NCBI GenBank assembly: GCA_019634245.1
Contig: JAHQVR010000245.1
Span: 27,734-91,733 of the forward strand
Length of the DNA: 64,000 nt
From: Gammaproteobacteria bacterium
GTDB taxonomy: Bacteria; Pseudomonadota; Gammaproteobacteria; Granulosicoccales; Granulosicoccaceae
Reading direction: 5' to 3'
Positions within the stretch are counted from its first letter, which is position 1. The number at the start of each line of letters is the position of its first letter. The notes beneath the pieces were generated by a model. That model ran no database searches. It worked only from the letters and a program-made list of their open reading frames with translations, and had not been told where the DNA came from. Shown piece by piece: positions 43,497 through 52,112 of the stretch. The position numbers and the translations under genes were made by a program.

Positions 43497-45382
43497 TGAA
43501 TTACAAAACTATTGTCGAAGACAATATCGATATCCTGGTCTGTGGTGCTGGTCTAGGAGGCACTGGTGCAGCCTTCGAAGCTAGGTATTGGGGGCAAGAT
43601 AAGAAAATCGTCATTGCTGAGAAGGCAAATATTGATCGATCAGGCGCTGTGGCCCAGGGTCTGTACGCTATCAATTGCTACATGGGTACTCGCTTTGGTG
43701 AAAACAACCCCGAAGATCACGTTCGTTACGCCCGTATCGATTTAATGGGTATGGTTCGCGAAGACTTGCTTTTTGATATGGCACGGCATGTCGATTCCAC
43801 TGTGCATCAGTTCGAAGAGTGGGGTCTGCCACTAATGAAGAATCCTGAAAGTGGTTCGTATTTGCGAGAAGGACGTTGGCAAATCATGATCCACGGCGAG
43901 TCTTATAAACCAATTGTTGCGGACGCTGCCAAAAAATCTGCAGATCAAGTCTTTAATCGTATCTGCGTTACGCACCTATTGATGGATGAAGCTAAAGAGA
44001 ATCGAATCGCCGGAGCTGTTGGTTTTAATGTGCGAACTGGGAACTATCACGTTTTCAAATCTAAAACCGTTATTGTGGCTGCCGGTGGAGCCTCCAATAT
44101 CTTTAAACCGCGTTCAGTCGGTGAGGGTGCCGGACGAGTTTGGTACGCACCCTGGTCATCAGGTTCTGCGTATGGTCTTTTGATCAACGCCGGTGCGAAA
44201 ATGACACAGATGGAAAATCGCATTGTATTGGCTCGGTTTAAAGATGGGTATGGTCCGGTTGGCGCCTACTTCCTACACTTAAAAACTTACACGCAAAATG
44301 GCTTGGGTGAAGAATATGAGTCTAAGTGGTGGCCATCGTTACAGGAGATTGTGGGAAAAGAGTACTTGGATCCGGAGGCTTCACATCTTTCTCATAGACC
44401 AATCCCTACGTGTCTCCGAAACCACGCATTTATTCAGGAAGTGAATGCAGGTCGCGGTCCTATCCACATGGTGACGATGGAAGCGTTTCAAGATCCGCAT
44501 TTGGAAGAAATCGGTTGGCATAACTTTTTGGGTATGACGGTGGGTCAGGCGGTATTGTGGGCTTCTACAGATGTAGACCCGAAATATGAAAATCCTGAGT
44601 TAACCACTTCAGAGCCTTATGTCATGGGTTCTCACGCAACAGGATGTGGTGCATGGTGTTCGGGTCCTGAAGACTTGTCTCCTCCGGAGTACTACTGGGG
44701 CTATAACCGAATGACAACCGTAGAGGGGTTGTTTGGTGCAGGTGACGCAGTAGGCGGAACTCCTCATGCATTTTCTTCCGGCTCGTTTACTGAAGGTCGG
44801 CTGGCCGCCAAAGCAGCGTGCAAATACATCGATGATGGAAAGGCTGAGGGCATTCGCGTCTCCGATGCTCAAATCGAGCGTCGTAAGGAAGAGGTGTACA
44901 AGCCGATGGAAACCTATCGCGTATATCGCAACGAAATCACTGCAGGATCAGTCAACCCGAATTACATAAATCCCCGACAAGCACTGGATCGATTACAGAA
45001 GTTGATGGATGAATACGCGGGTGGCGTGACGGTTAGCTATATGACTAACGAAAAACTGCTGAACATTGGACTGAAGAAGCTGAAGTTGCTTGAAGAAGAT
45101 CTGGAGAAGGTAGCCGCAGAGAATATCCATGAGCTGTTGCGTGCTTGGGAGATCAAGCACCGTCATTTGACTTCTGAAGCAGTAGTTCAGCACACGCTGT
45201 TTAGAAAAGAAACGCGCTGGCCTGGATATTACTATCGAGGTGACCATATGAAGGTGGATGACGAGAATTGGCATGTGTTGACTGTTTCTCGACGCGACCC
45301 TGAAACGGGTGAATACACTATGGAAAAAGCGCCGTGTTACCACTTAGTCGATGTCGACAAGAAAAACGAAGACGCCGCCTAA
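43496..45382 (+). CDS. aprA: Adenylylsulfate reductase alpha subunit
   Basis: A 628-residue FAD flavoprotein of the fumarate-reductase/AprA group. It has the FAD site ILVCGAGLGGTGAAFEAR (about 13-30), RSGAVAQGLYAINCYMG (about 48-64), RNHAFIQEVNAGRGPIHM (about 301-318) and GSHATGCGAWCSG (about 377-389), where AprA carries a catalytic Arg and His. It interconverts sulfite plus AMP with adenosine 5'-phosphosulfate. With AprM and no Qmo, it fits the oxidative direction (sulfite to APS), but sat is absent from the window. A hairpin follows at 45399-45425. Confidence 0.95.
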   Translation: MNYKTIVEDNIDILVCGAGLGGTGAAFEARYWGQDKKIVIAEKANIDRSGAVAQGLYAINCYMGTRFGENNPEDHVRYARIDLMGMVREDLLFDMARHVDSTVHQFEEWGLPLMKNPESGSYLREGRWQIMIHGESYKPIVADAAKKSADQVFNRICVTHLLMDEAKENRIAGAVGFNVRTGNYHVFKSKTVIVAAGGASNIFKPRSVGEGAGRVWYAPWSSGSAYGLLINAGAKMTQMENRIVLARFKDGYGPVGAYFLHLKTYTQNGLGEEYESKWWPSLQEIVGKEYLDPEASHLSHRPIPTCLRNHAFIQEVNAGRGPIHMVTMEAFQDPHLEEIGWHNFLGMTVGQAVLWASTDVDPKYENPELTTSEPYVMGSHATGCGAWCSGPEDLSPPEYYWGYNRMTTVEGLFGAGDAVGGTPHAFSSGSFTEGRLAAKAACKYIDDGKAEGIRVSDAQIERRKEEVYKPMETYRVYRNEITAGSVNPNYINPRQALDRLQKLMDEYAGGVTVSYMTNEKLLNIGLKKLKLLEEDLEKVAAENIHELLRAWEIKHRHLTSEAVVQHTLFRKETRWPGYYYRGDHMKVDDENWHVLTVSRRDPETGEYTMEKAPCYHLVDVDKKNEDAA

Positions 45383-45398
45383 GCTTGCAATACCATGG

Positions 45399-45425
45399 GA
45401 GGTTGCCGCCAAAGTCGGCAGCCTC
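45399..45425 (+). promoter_or_regulatory. Intercistronic stem-loop after aprA
   Basis: GAGGTTGCCG (45399-45408) pairs with CGGCAGCCTC (45416-45425) around a 7-base loop, with one G-T pair. No T-run follows. It may set the boundary between abundant aprMBA mRNA and less-expressed downstream genes. Confidence 0.5.
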
Positions 45426-45476
45426 TCATAACCCCTCATATTAGTAGTTACTCCATTCCCTAGGTTAATTCTAACA

Positions 45477-45830
45477 ATGAATATTATTGAGCAGTCGGAG
45501 GACGATATTCTCAAAATTGCCCATCCTATGTGGGACGACCTAATTAAATACTCCAATGAAGGTGAGTACGGGAAGTTCATTCGTAATTTTTCCTACGACT
45601 TATTATTCGGACTTAATGAAGTGGAAGTAGGAAAGCAGTTTGCGAAGAGTGAACTGACGCGTGCGCTTGATCCTAGCTATGACTATCTAGGGTTGATTCG
45701 TCGCGGCCAACACGTCACAGTGCTGTATAGAATCCGTAGCACCAAACAGCCTGGTGAGTGGCTCGGCAGATTGGTTTTAGGCTATGACAAAGATGACGAG
45801 ATAAAAATCTTCGGCGCATCGATCTTCTAA
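45477..45830 (+). CDS. NTF2-like small protein downstream of aprA
   Basis: A 117-residue protein of no firm family. A helical, acidic N-half (DILKIAHPMWDDLIKYSNEG, about 10-29) leads to a beta-rich C-half (HVTVLYRIRSTKQPGEWLGRLVLGY, about 76-100), the look of an NTF2/SnoaL-like cone. No signal or membrane segment. It starts 94 bases after aprA and 33 bases before the FKBP gene, so it is probably in the apr transcript. Resembles in pattern the protein at 6211-6576. Function unknown. Confidence 0.6.
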   Translation: MNIIEQSEDDILKIAHPMWDDLIKYSNEGEYGKFIRNFSYDLLFGLNEVEVGKQFAKSELTRALDPSYDYLGLIRRGQHVTVLYRIRSTKQPGEWLGRLVLGYDKDDEIKIFGASIF

Positions 45831-45863
45831 AACTAATTCTGTGGGACCAAGACCGGTAAGTAA

Positions 45864-46418
45864 ATGACACCAATGAGTAGCTCAAAGATGGAAGATCCAG
45901 TCAGCGATGGTAAGTTAGTTGAACTTACCTACAAGGTTATCGATTCGAAGACTAAAGGTGTGTTGACGGAGGTAGAGTTTCCCATAGGGTACGTTCATGG
46001 TGTGAATGAGATTCTTGCGCCTGCGGTAACGGCAGAAATTGAAGGGAAGCTTCCTGGTGATGTTATTGAAGTACCTATTGATTGCAATGAGTTGTTTGGA
46101 CCTCGTGACGAATCGTTGGTGGTTGTCGATCATATTGAAAACGTACCCGAGGAGTATAGAGAGGTAGGAACTTCGATATTAATGGAGAATGAACAAGGTG
46201 ATACGAAAACCTTTATTGTCACTCGGGTAGATGATAAATCTGTGACCATCGATGGCAATAATCCGCTGTGTGGTCGCGAAGTAATTTTTAAGTTAAATAT
46301 CGTAACTGTACGGGACGCCACGGACGCGGAGCTTGAGCACGGTGGTCCAATTAATGCCGAACCAGACATTGCAGATATTGTCGGCTCTGATCAGAAAGTG
46401 AAGCCCATCTCTGAATAG
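45864..46418 (+). CDS. SlyD-like FKBP peptidyl-prolyl isomerase
   Basis: A 184-residue cytosolic protein with the FKBP/SlyD pattern: VELTYKVIDSKTKGVLTE (about 19-36), the PIGYVHGVNEILAPAVTAEIEGKLPGDVIEV core (about 41-71), a lid domain with ELFGPRDESLV, and NNPLCGREVIFKLNIVTVRDA (about 130-150). SlyD proteins isomerise prolyl bonds and act as chaperones. It lacks the long His-rich metal tail. Being in the apr operon, it may aid AprBA folding or cofactor loading (inference). Confidence 0.85.
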   Translation: MTPMSSSKMEDPVSDGKLVELTYKVIDSKTKGVLTEVEFPIGYVHGVNEILAPAVTAEIEGKLPGDVIEVPIDCNELFGPRDESLVVVDHIENVPEEYREVGTSILMENEQGDTKTFIVTRVDDKSVTIDGNNPLCGREVIFKLNIVTVRDATDAELEHGGPINAEPDIADIVGSDQKVKPISE

Positions 46419-46447
46419 CAGAGAGTCGCATATAGATCGTTCCACCA

Positions 46448-47557
46448 ATGCCTCAGCATCTCTACGCCGAAACACTATTATCTCCCGGACTGGGAGTTTC
46501 ATTTCAATGGCGTCATCAGAATAATGGCCGAGATCTGTTGGCGATTATCGACCGAGAGTCCCCCGTATATGGAGCGCTTGGACAGGCCATCGATCGTTTT
46601 GAACATACGACGTTTGATCTAGTACCGAATAAACCTTCATTAATTGAGTGGGCCAATTCGCAGGATACTCTACAAGATTCTGCGGATGTTAGAGAGTTAA
46701 GGCTGGGTGGGGCTCATGTATTTCAACAATCGATAGAGTTGCTGCAGGGAATGCAAATGATGACAGATAAGGAGGAGGATCCGGCAAGGCTATCTGCGAT
46801 CCATCACAATATAGGCGACGTGATGGGATTAATTGGTCAGCGCAGTGGCAGTGTGCACTTTTTGGAACAAGCAGCTCTGTCGTACGAACAAGCATTGGAT
46901 CTGCGTAACAAAGAATTAATGCCTTTAGAGTGGGCTCACTCTACCTACAACACTGGACTGGTGGTTCAGGCAGTAGGGGAGTTGGAAGACGATACCGGAA
47001 TGCTTAAACAAGCCTTAGCATCCTACAAAGAGGCTGTCAATCTAATGCCCAGAGAGACTGCGACTGATGACTGGTCTGCAGCCATGTGCAATGTGGGCAC
47101 TGTACTATATCTATTAGGCACACATCGTCGAGGTGCACGTACATTGGAACAGGCTGTGGTCGCTCTGCGTAACTCGCTAAACGAACGGACGCCAGAATCT
47201 GGCTCGGAAGCATGGGCTATCACGCAAAATAATCTAGCGGCCACCCTTCAAGCACTTGGGGAGCATGAAGAAGATATCGCTTCTTTGGAAGCTTCTATTC
47301 CAATGTATGAATCAGTGCTTAAAGTGTTGGATAAAGCCAAATACCCGCTTCTCTGGACGATGGTCAGTGCAAACCGCGCATCGGCTATGATTGCGCTGGC
47401 AGAGGAGTCGGACTATTTGGATATGGCCGAGTCTTCAGTGGTTGAATTTGAGAGCATACTCAAACTTTTAACCGCCACCGACTACGAACACTATAAAACC
47501 AAAGTTCAACAACGTATAGAACAGGCAAACGAACTTGTCTCATCATTGCAGGTGTGA
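46448..47557 (+). CDS. Tetratricopeptide-repeat protein
   Basis: A 369-residue soluble protein of mostly alpha-helical repeats (about 80-355), e.g. AALSYEQALDLRNKEL, ALASYKEAVNLMPRET and AVVALRNSLNERTPES, spaced by 40-50 residues as in TPR or TPR-like domains. The first 75 residues are non-repetitive. No enzymatic domain or export signal. TPR proteins scaffold protein assembly. It is sixth in the apr transcript, 29 bases after the FKBP gene. Function unknown. Confidence 0.7.
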   Translation: MPQHLYAETLLSPGLGVSFQWRHQNNGRDLLAIIDRESPVYGALGQAIDRFEHTTFDLVPNKPSLIEWANSQDTLQDSADVRELRLGGAHVFQQSIELLQGMQMMTDKEEDPARLSAIHHNIGDVMGLIGQRSGSVHFLEQAALSYEQALDLRNKELMPLEWAHSTYNTGLVVQAVGELEDDTGMLKQALASYKEAVNLMPRETATDDWSAAMCNVGTVLYLLGTHRRGARTLEQAVVALRNSLNERTPESGSEAWAITQNNLAATLQALGEHEEDIASLEASIPMYESVLKVLDKAKYPLLWTMVSANRASAMIALAEESDYLDMAESSVVEFESILKLLTATDYEHYKTKVQQRIEQANELVSSLQV

Positions 47558-47603
47558 CAAAATTTTATTATCTGATCAGATCGATCACTAGAGGATAACC
47601 GCT

Positions 47604-47765
47604 ATGAGTGCACCATCTAAAGAACGGCCTAAGGTTCCAGCCGGTGAAACTGAGTATGTTAAAACTACACAAATGGAGCCGAATGAAAAAGGTTTCGTTG
47701 GCTATAAAACTGACTGGGTTCAGTTTCAAAAAGAAGTGAAGTACGAAACTCCTAAAAAACCGTAA
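47604..47765 (+). CDS. 53-residue hypothetical protein closing the apr operon
   Basis: A 53-residue frame, MSAPSKERPK...YETPKKP, strongly charged (Lys/Glu rich) with no Cys, signal or membrane segment. ATG 47604 has GAGG nine bases upstream. It follows the TPR gene by 46 bases, on the same strand, and precedes a stem-loop with a T-run. Good ribosome site and codon pattern suggest it is a real gene; its role in sulfur metabolism is inference from position. Confidence 0.6.
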   Translation: MSAPSKERPKVPAGETEYVKTTQMEPNEKGFVGYKTDWVQFQKEVKYETPKKP

Positions 47766-47776
47766 TTATGGATGGG

Positions 47777-47832
47777 GCAGATGACATTGTGACGCTTCAT
47801 TCCTGAGGCAATTAACTGCCGATGTCATCTGC
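47777..47832. terminator. Long-loop stem, candidate operon terminator
   Basis: GCAGATGACAT (47777-47787) pairs perfectly with ATGTCATCTGC (47822-47832) around a 34-base loop that can form a small inner hairpin. A T6 run follows at about 47846-47851. It lies between convergent genes and may end both transcripts. Confidence 0.55.
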
Positions 47833-47943
47833 ACTCTCAAATCGGTTTTTTGATTCAATCCGCGTTTCTGATACTCCTAAATCTAGAGTGGCATTTGCCG
47901 TTAGAAGAATCTATTCGCATGAATTGCCCTTGAGCGAATAAGG

Positions 47944-48900
47944 CTATACCTTAAGTACACCCATCTGATCTTCGAGCAATTGCATAACTTTCATGGCGGC
48001 CAAACCTTGAGCGAAACTGGAGTTGGGCTCTCGGCCTTCCTGTATCGCAGAAATGAATTCGCGATCAATTAGTTCGATACCGTTATTGGATACAGCCACG
48101 CCAGATAAGTCTATGGGATTTTCCTTCCCATCGAACAAGTCATCGTAGCGCGCTAGGTAGGTTCCGCTATCTCCGATGTAGCGGAAGAAAGAACCGAAAG
48201 GGCCATCGTTGTTGAACGACAGTGATAATGTACAGAGTTTACCTGAGGGCGTTTTTAGACCGATCGTCATATCCATGGCAATACCAAGCTCTGGATGAGC
48301 AGGGCCTTGCAATCCCATTACCTCACTCGGTATTTCGCCGGTTTGATATAGAAACAAATCTATCGTATGACAGGCGTGATGCCATAGAAGGTGATCAGTC
48401 CAGCTGCGAGGTTCACCTTTCGCATTAGTGTTGGTTCTACGGAAAAAATAGGTTTGAGCATCCATTTGTTGTATGTTGAATTCACCAGCGTCTATGCGTT
48501 GCTTAACCCATTGGTGTGATGGGTTAAAACGCCGCACGTGGCCGACCATACCCACTACGCCAGTTTCCCTTTGCACATTATCCATGGTAACGGCGTCTGC
48601 CAAACTATCGGCCATAGGGATTTCAGCGAAAGTATGCTTTCCAGCTTGCATGGCTTTTACCGATTGTTCACAGTGCAGCTGAGTGGGGGTAGACAGTATG
48701 ACGGCATCAAGGTCTTGACTTAAAAAGTCATCGTAGTCACTACAGGCCTTTGGGATGTTTCGTTGAGTAGCAAGTTCAGTTATCTTGTCCTGATTGGGGC
48801 CAAAAACTGCGCTAATTTGCGCATCTTCAATGTTACCCAATGCATCAAGGTGTTTTAGTCCAAATGCACCATATGCGCCTGCGACGCCGATTTTAATCAC
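47944..48900 (-). CDS. Gfo/Idh/MocA-family oxidoreductase
   Basis: A 318-residue NAD(P)-dependent dehydrogenase. The Rossmann motif KIGVAGAYGAFGLKHLDALG (about 3-22) and the EIPMADSLADA catalytic-loop region (about 96-106; family EKP, here EIP) are present, followed by the alpha/beta C-terminal domain. The usual lysine of the EKP motif is replaced by Ile, which may alter or abolish the classical chemistry. GTG start. It is transcribed away from gntR-pobA and shares the intergenic palindrome. Confidence 0.82.
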   Translation of the reverse strand: MIKIGVAGAYGAFGLKHLDALGNIEDAQISAVFGPNQDKITELATQRNIPKACSDYDDFLSQDLDAVILSTPTQLHCEQSVKAMQAGKHTFAEIPMADSLADAVTMDNVQRETGVVGMVGHVRRFNPSHQWVKQRIDAGEFNIQQMDAQTYFFRRTNTNAKGEPRSWTDHLLWHHACHTIDLFLYQTGEIPSEVMGLQGPAHPELGIAMDMTIGLKTPSGKLCTLSLSFNNDGPFGSFFRYIGDSGTYLARYDDLFDGKENPIDLSGVAVSNNGIELIDREFISAIQEGREPNSSFAQGLAAMKVMQLLEDQMGVLKV

Positions 48901-49083
48901 GTTTACGGTTCTCCAAAATTTAGATGCCCAATTTCAGTAATTGACACAGGTACATGATAAATCCGATGTCCCTTTTTTTCAGATTGTCTGCACTCGATAC
49001 GTAACGGTTGCCGTCGATGGCTGCTCGTCTGAAATCATTATTTCGAGCGCTTCTTTTAAGCTTCGAATGTAATCAGAAATGTC

Positions 49084-49099
49084 ATTTTGCATGCAAAAT
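49084..49099. promoter_or_regulatory. 16-bp perfect palindrome, candidate GntR operator
   Basis: ATTTTGCATGCAAAAT is perfectly self-complementary. It lies 59 bases before the GntR start, between divergent genes. A related half-site ATGCAAAA at 49142-49149 and a TGCTTGCA at 49119-49126 lie further right. Autoregulation by the adjacent GntR protein is likely (inference). Confidence 0.65.
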
Positions 49100-49157
49100 A
49101 TAAATAAAACAACAAAAATGCTTGCAAACTGCGTTTAATCCATGCAAAAGTTGTTTT

Positions 49158-49871
49158 ATGAGTGAACTTCAGTGGAAAACCGTGCTTTACCAATTGCGCA
49201 GCCAGATTGTGTCTGGAGAATTGATTGGTGGCACAAAGTTGCGCGCTAGCCATCTTGCCGAGCACCTGAATGTGTCGCGAACACCTGTGAGCGAGGCATT
49301 AATAAAACTCGAAGGCGAAGGTCTGCTGGTACGGGATAAATCTGGCTTCACGGTGCGAAGTTTCTCGCTCAGTGATGTGTATGACGCTATAGATTTACGT
49401 GGAATTCTCGAAGGTGCTGCCGCCCAAAAGGCAGCGGAGCGCCAGGTATCGAGTGCAGAACTTGTAAAAATACGTGCTCTATTGAATGATCTGGATGAGG
49501 TGATCGAACAGGGTGATGCGGGCAACAACCCTGGTGACTACGATAAACTGAATCTTGAATTTCATCTATGTATAGCCGAGCTTTCGGACAGCGACATACT
49601 GGTGGCTGAAATCAAACGCTCCTATCTACTGCCATTTGCTGGACCTTCGGCATTCCCGACAACGCACGGTGACATTAGTCGTTTTTGGACGTCTTTAATC
49701 ATAGGTCAGCATCATCACCAGCAAGTGGTGGCAGCGATTTCTGCCGCTGCCGGTGCACGTGCGTTTGCACTCATGCTGGAGCATGCGAAACTTGCCCATC
49801 AAAACGTTGATGTGGCTATCGAGGCGAGAGAATCCGCGCCGCAACTTGCCTTGGTTAGTGATACTCGATGA
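49158..49871 (+). CDS. GntR/FadR-subfamily transcriptional regulator
   Basis: A 237-residue regulator: N-terminal winged helix (about 5-72, KLRASHLAEHLNVSRTPVSEALIKLEGEGLL) and a C-terminal FCD ligand domain (about 80-220). ATG 49158 gives the expected N-terminus; an upstream in-frame start would include operator-like DNA. Its stop overlaps the pobA ATG by 4 bases (ATGA), so it is co-transcribed with pobA. Effector is probably an aromatic acid. Confidence 0.9.
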   Translation: MSELQWKTVLYQLRSQIVSGELIGGTKLRASHLAEHLNVSRTPVSEALIKLEGEGLLVRDKSGFTVRSFSLSDVYDAIDLRGILEGAAAQKAAERQVSSAELVKIRALLNDLDEVIEQGDAGNNPGDYDKLNLEFHLCIAELSDSDILVAEIKRSYLLPFAGPSAFPTTHGDISRFWTSLIIGQHHHQQVVAAISAAAGARAFALMLEHAKLAHQNVDVAIEARESAPQLALVSDTR

Positions 49872-51043
49872 TAACGGAAAACTGTTCGGTTCTTATTGTT
49901 GGTGCTGGTCCGTCAGGCCTGCTTCTGAGTCAGTTATTGTACCAAAGCGGAATAGACAACATCATTGTTGAGCGTACAACTAAAGAACGCGTATTGTCTC
50001 GTATAAGAGCCGGTGTGCTTGAACGCGGCACGGTTGAAGCCATGATTGAAGCTGGTTGTGAATCTCGACTGCAAAGAGAGCGTATCGACCACGATGGACT
50101 TATATTGAGCTTTGATGGGGATTCGTTTGAGGTTCCGGTCAAATCGATTACTGGTCACTATGTAACGGTGTACGGGCAAACAGAAATTACCCGCGATTTA
50201 GTCGAAGCATGCGAAGCGCGTGGTCAAACCATCCACTGGGACAGCCCTGATACAGAAATTAGTGGCCTTGAGAGTAGTACACCGAGGGCTCGCTTTACCA
50301 ATCAGAATGGTCATTCGGTTGAAGTTAAAGCACAACTCATTGCCGGATGTGATGGCTTCCATGGCGTGTCTCGACAATCTATGCCTTCGGAAAAGGCAAC
50401 GCGATATGAACGGGTGTACCCATTTGGTTGGTTGGGGGTGTTGGTCGACCAGCCCCCAGTTGCCAAGAATGTTGTTTATGCGAATCATCAAGATGGGTTT
50501 GCGCTTGCGTCTATGCGTTCCGAAACTCGTTCACGATATTACGTTCAAACTCAACCGGGTGAAACCCTAGATGATTGGCCTATTGACCGATTCTGGTCAA
50601 CCTTTAAAAAACGTTTAGGTGTATTGGGTGACGGTGTTGTCACTGGCGAACCATTGGAAATGTCCATTGCACCGTTGCGTTCATTTGTGGCGCAACAAAT
50701 GCGTTTCGGGCGACTATTCTTGGCGGGGGACGCTGCGCATATTGTGCCGCCAACTGGTGCTAAGGGGTTAAACCTGGCTATTGCGGATGTCCGGCGACTT
50801 GCCAGGGCTATAACCATCTGGAAAAACGGTGATGAATCTAGGTTAGAGAGCTATTCGCGTGATGCGTTAGATCGCGTTTGGAAAGTAGAACGGTTCAGTT
50901 GGTATCTGACGAATCTGGTACATCAGTTTGATGAACATAATGAGTTTGAGAAAAAAATGCAGCGCGCGGAGTTCGATTACGTCCACTCATCAGAAGTTGC
51001 ACAGGCAATGATTGCCGAGAATTATGTTGGTCTCGACTTTTAA
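49868..51043 (+). CDS. pobA: 4-hydroxybenzoate 3-monooxygenase
   Basis: A 391-residue class A flavoprotein hydroxylase with the PobA signature: VLIVGAGPSGLLLSQLL (about 8-24), the RIRAGVLERGTVEAM segment (about 42-56), CDGFHGVSRQSMP (about 160-172) and the GD motif LAGDAAHIVPPTGAKGLNLA (about 282-301). It converts 4-hydroxybenzoate to protocatechuate with NADPH and O2. No protocatechuate ring-cleavage gene is in the window. The GntR control is unusual, as PobR is commonly AraC- or IclR-type. Confidence 0.94.
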   Translation: MITENCSVLIVGAGPSGLLLSQLLYQSGIDNIIVERTTKERVLSRIRAGVLERGTVEAMIEAGCESRLQRERIDHDGLILSFDGDSFEVPVKSITGHYVTVYGQTEITRDLVEACEARGQTIHWDSPDTEISGLESSTPRARFTNQNGHSVEVKAQLIAGCDGFHGVSRQSMPSEKATRYERVYPFGWLGVLVDQPPVAKNVVYANHQDGFALASMRSETRSRYYVQTQPGETLDDWPIDRFWSTFKKRLGVLGDGVVTGEPLEMSIAPLRSFVAQQMRFGRLFLAGDAAHIVPPTGAKGLNLAIADVRRLARAITIWKNGDESRLESYSRDALDRVWKVERFSWYLTNLVHQFDEHNEFEKKMQRAEFDYVHSSEVAQAMIAENYVGLDF

Positions 51044-51267
51044 GACCTTTTAATTCTCATAGGGTTGTCGACAAGTAGATTAATTTTGTCAACGATGTCT
51101 GAGATGAGTTCAACCAACAGTCCGACATTGAGCCTATAGGATTTCATGTTCGGGTGCGGCCAAACTGTATTCCGGAGTATGGGATTGGTGGAGTGGTTTT
51201 CCAACCTATTCTCTACCGCGATACAATCAATCCAAACTAAAGATGGAGCGTAATATCGAGGGGTCAT
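51040..51267 (-). CDS. Doubtful 75-residue hypothetical protein
   Basis: A possible 75-residue frame that begins 11 bases after the aldolase stop and ends inside the pobA stop. The C-half is amphipathic (VGLLVELISDIVDKINLLVD, about 46-65). No Shine-Dalgarno is visible. It could be chance; without it the gap 51044-51278 holds nothing recognisable. Confidence 0.2.
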   Translation of the reverse strand: MTPRYYAPSLVWIDCIAVENRLENHSTNPILRNTVWPHPNMKSYRLNVGLLVELISDIVDKINLLVDNPMRIKRS

Positions 51268-51278
51268 GCGTCACTGAA

Positions 51279-52112
51279 TCAGTTGTCTGGGGAGCGCCAT
51301 GTATGGTCCAGTCGATCTAGCATTCGAAGGTAGGCGGGCCATTCAGGTAGTAGGACATCCGCACCTCCCTGAGAGGCTCCGCTTTCAAACTGTTCGCGTG
51401 TTTTGAGCACGATCTCAGGGTCTGGACGTTTGAGCTTTGCACCACCTGCAACGGCGGCCATTGCTTTTAGCTGAACACCTGCGCAGTCTTCGAAATGGTA
51501 AAGCCGAGTGATTGCGTGTGCGATGGATGGTCCGCTGACAATCAGGCCATGGTTGTAGAGCAGCATGGTGTGATTCGTCTTTCCAAAATCCGCGACAAGG
51601 CTTTCCCGTTCTGCCAAATCCAGCGCTATGCCTTGGAATTCATGCGTGCCGATCCGATCATGAAACATGCAGCCCATTTGTGTCAGTGGAATAAACCCCT
51701 CCTCCAAACAACAAATCGCCGTGGCGTTTTGCGAGTGCGTATGAGCAATACACTGAAGATCTGGCCTGGCTTGGTGTAACGCAGAATGGATGGTATAGCC
51801 GGCTTGGTTCACAGGGTAGGGGTTGTCACCAACCTTGTTCCCATCGATGTCTATTTTCACGAGGTTGCTCGGAGTTATTTCATCGTAGCCATGGCCAAAC
51901 GGATTAATCAGCAAGTGCTCAGTGTTTGGAATTCGAGCTGTAATGTGGTTGTACACCTGTGAGGTCCAACCATGAAAGTGGACTAAACGGTAGGCAGCGG
52001 CGAGATCAACGCGGGTTTGCCATTCGATATCAGAGATTCCGTCAGGCGCAGAGTGTATTCGGCTCGGCTTATCACCGTGACCTATTTTGGTTGCTGAAGC
52101 ATTTGAAGGCAT
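51279..52112 (-). CDS. Class II aldolase/adducin-family protein
   Basis: A 277-residue protein of the L-fuculose-phosphate aldolase/adducin family. The zinc ligands are visible as CIAHTHSQNATAI (His-x-His, about 117-129) and LLYNHGLIVSG (His, about 182-192). VYNHITARIP and INPFGHGYDEIT (about 54-85) shape the active site. Family members do retro-aldol or decarboxylation reactions; many such catabolic homologues are unassigned. Stands alone; repeats fill its upstream region. Confidence 0.83.
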   Translation of the reverse strand: MPSNASATKIGHGDKPSRIHSAPDGISDIEWQTRVDLAAAYRLVHFHGWTSQVYNHITARIPNTEHLLINPFGHGYDEITPSNLVKIDIDGNKVGDNPYPVNQAGYTIHSALHQARPDLQCIAHTHSQNATAICCLEEGFIPLTQMGCMFHDRIGTHEFQGIALDLAERESLVADFGKTNHTMLLYNHGLIVSGPSIAHAITRLYHFEDCAGVQLKAMAAVAGGAKLKRPDPEIVLKTREQFESGASQGGADVLLPEWPAYLRMLDRLDHTWRSPDN

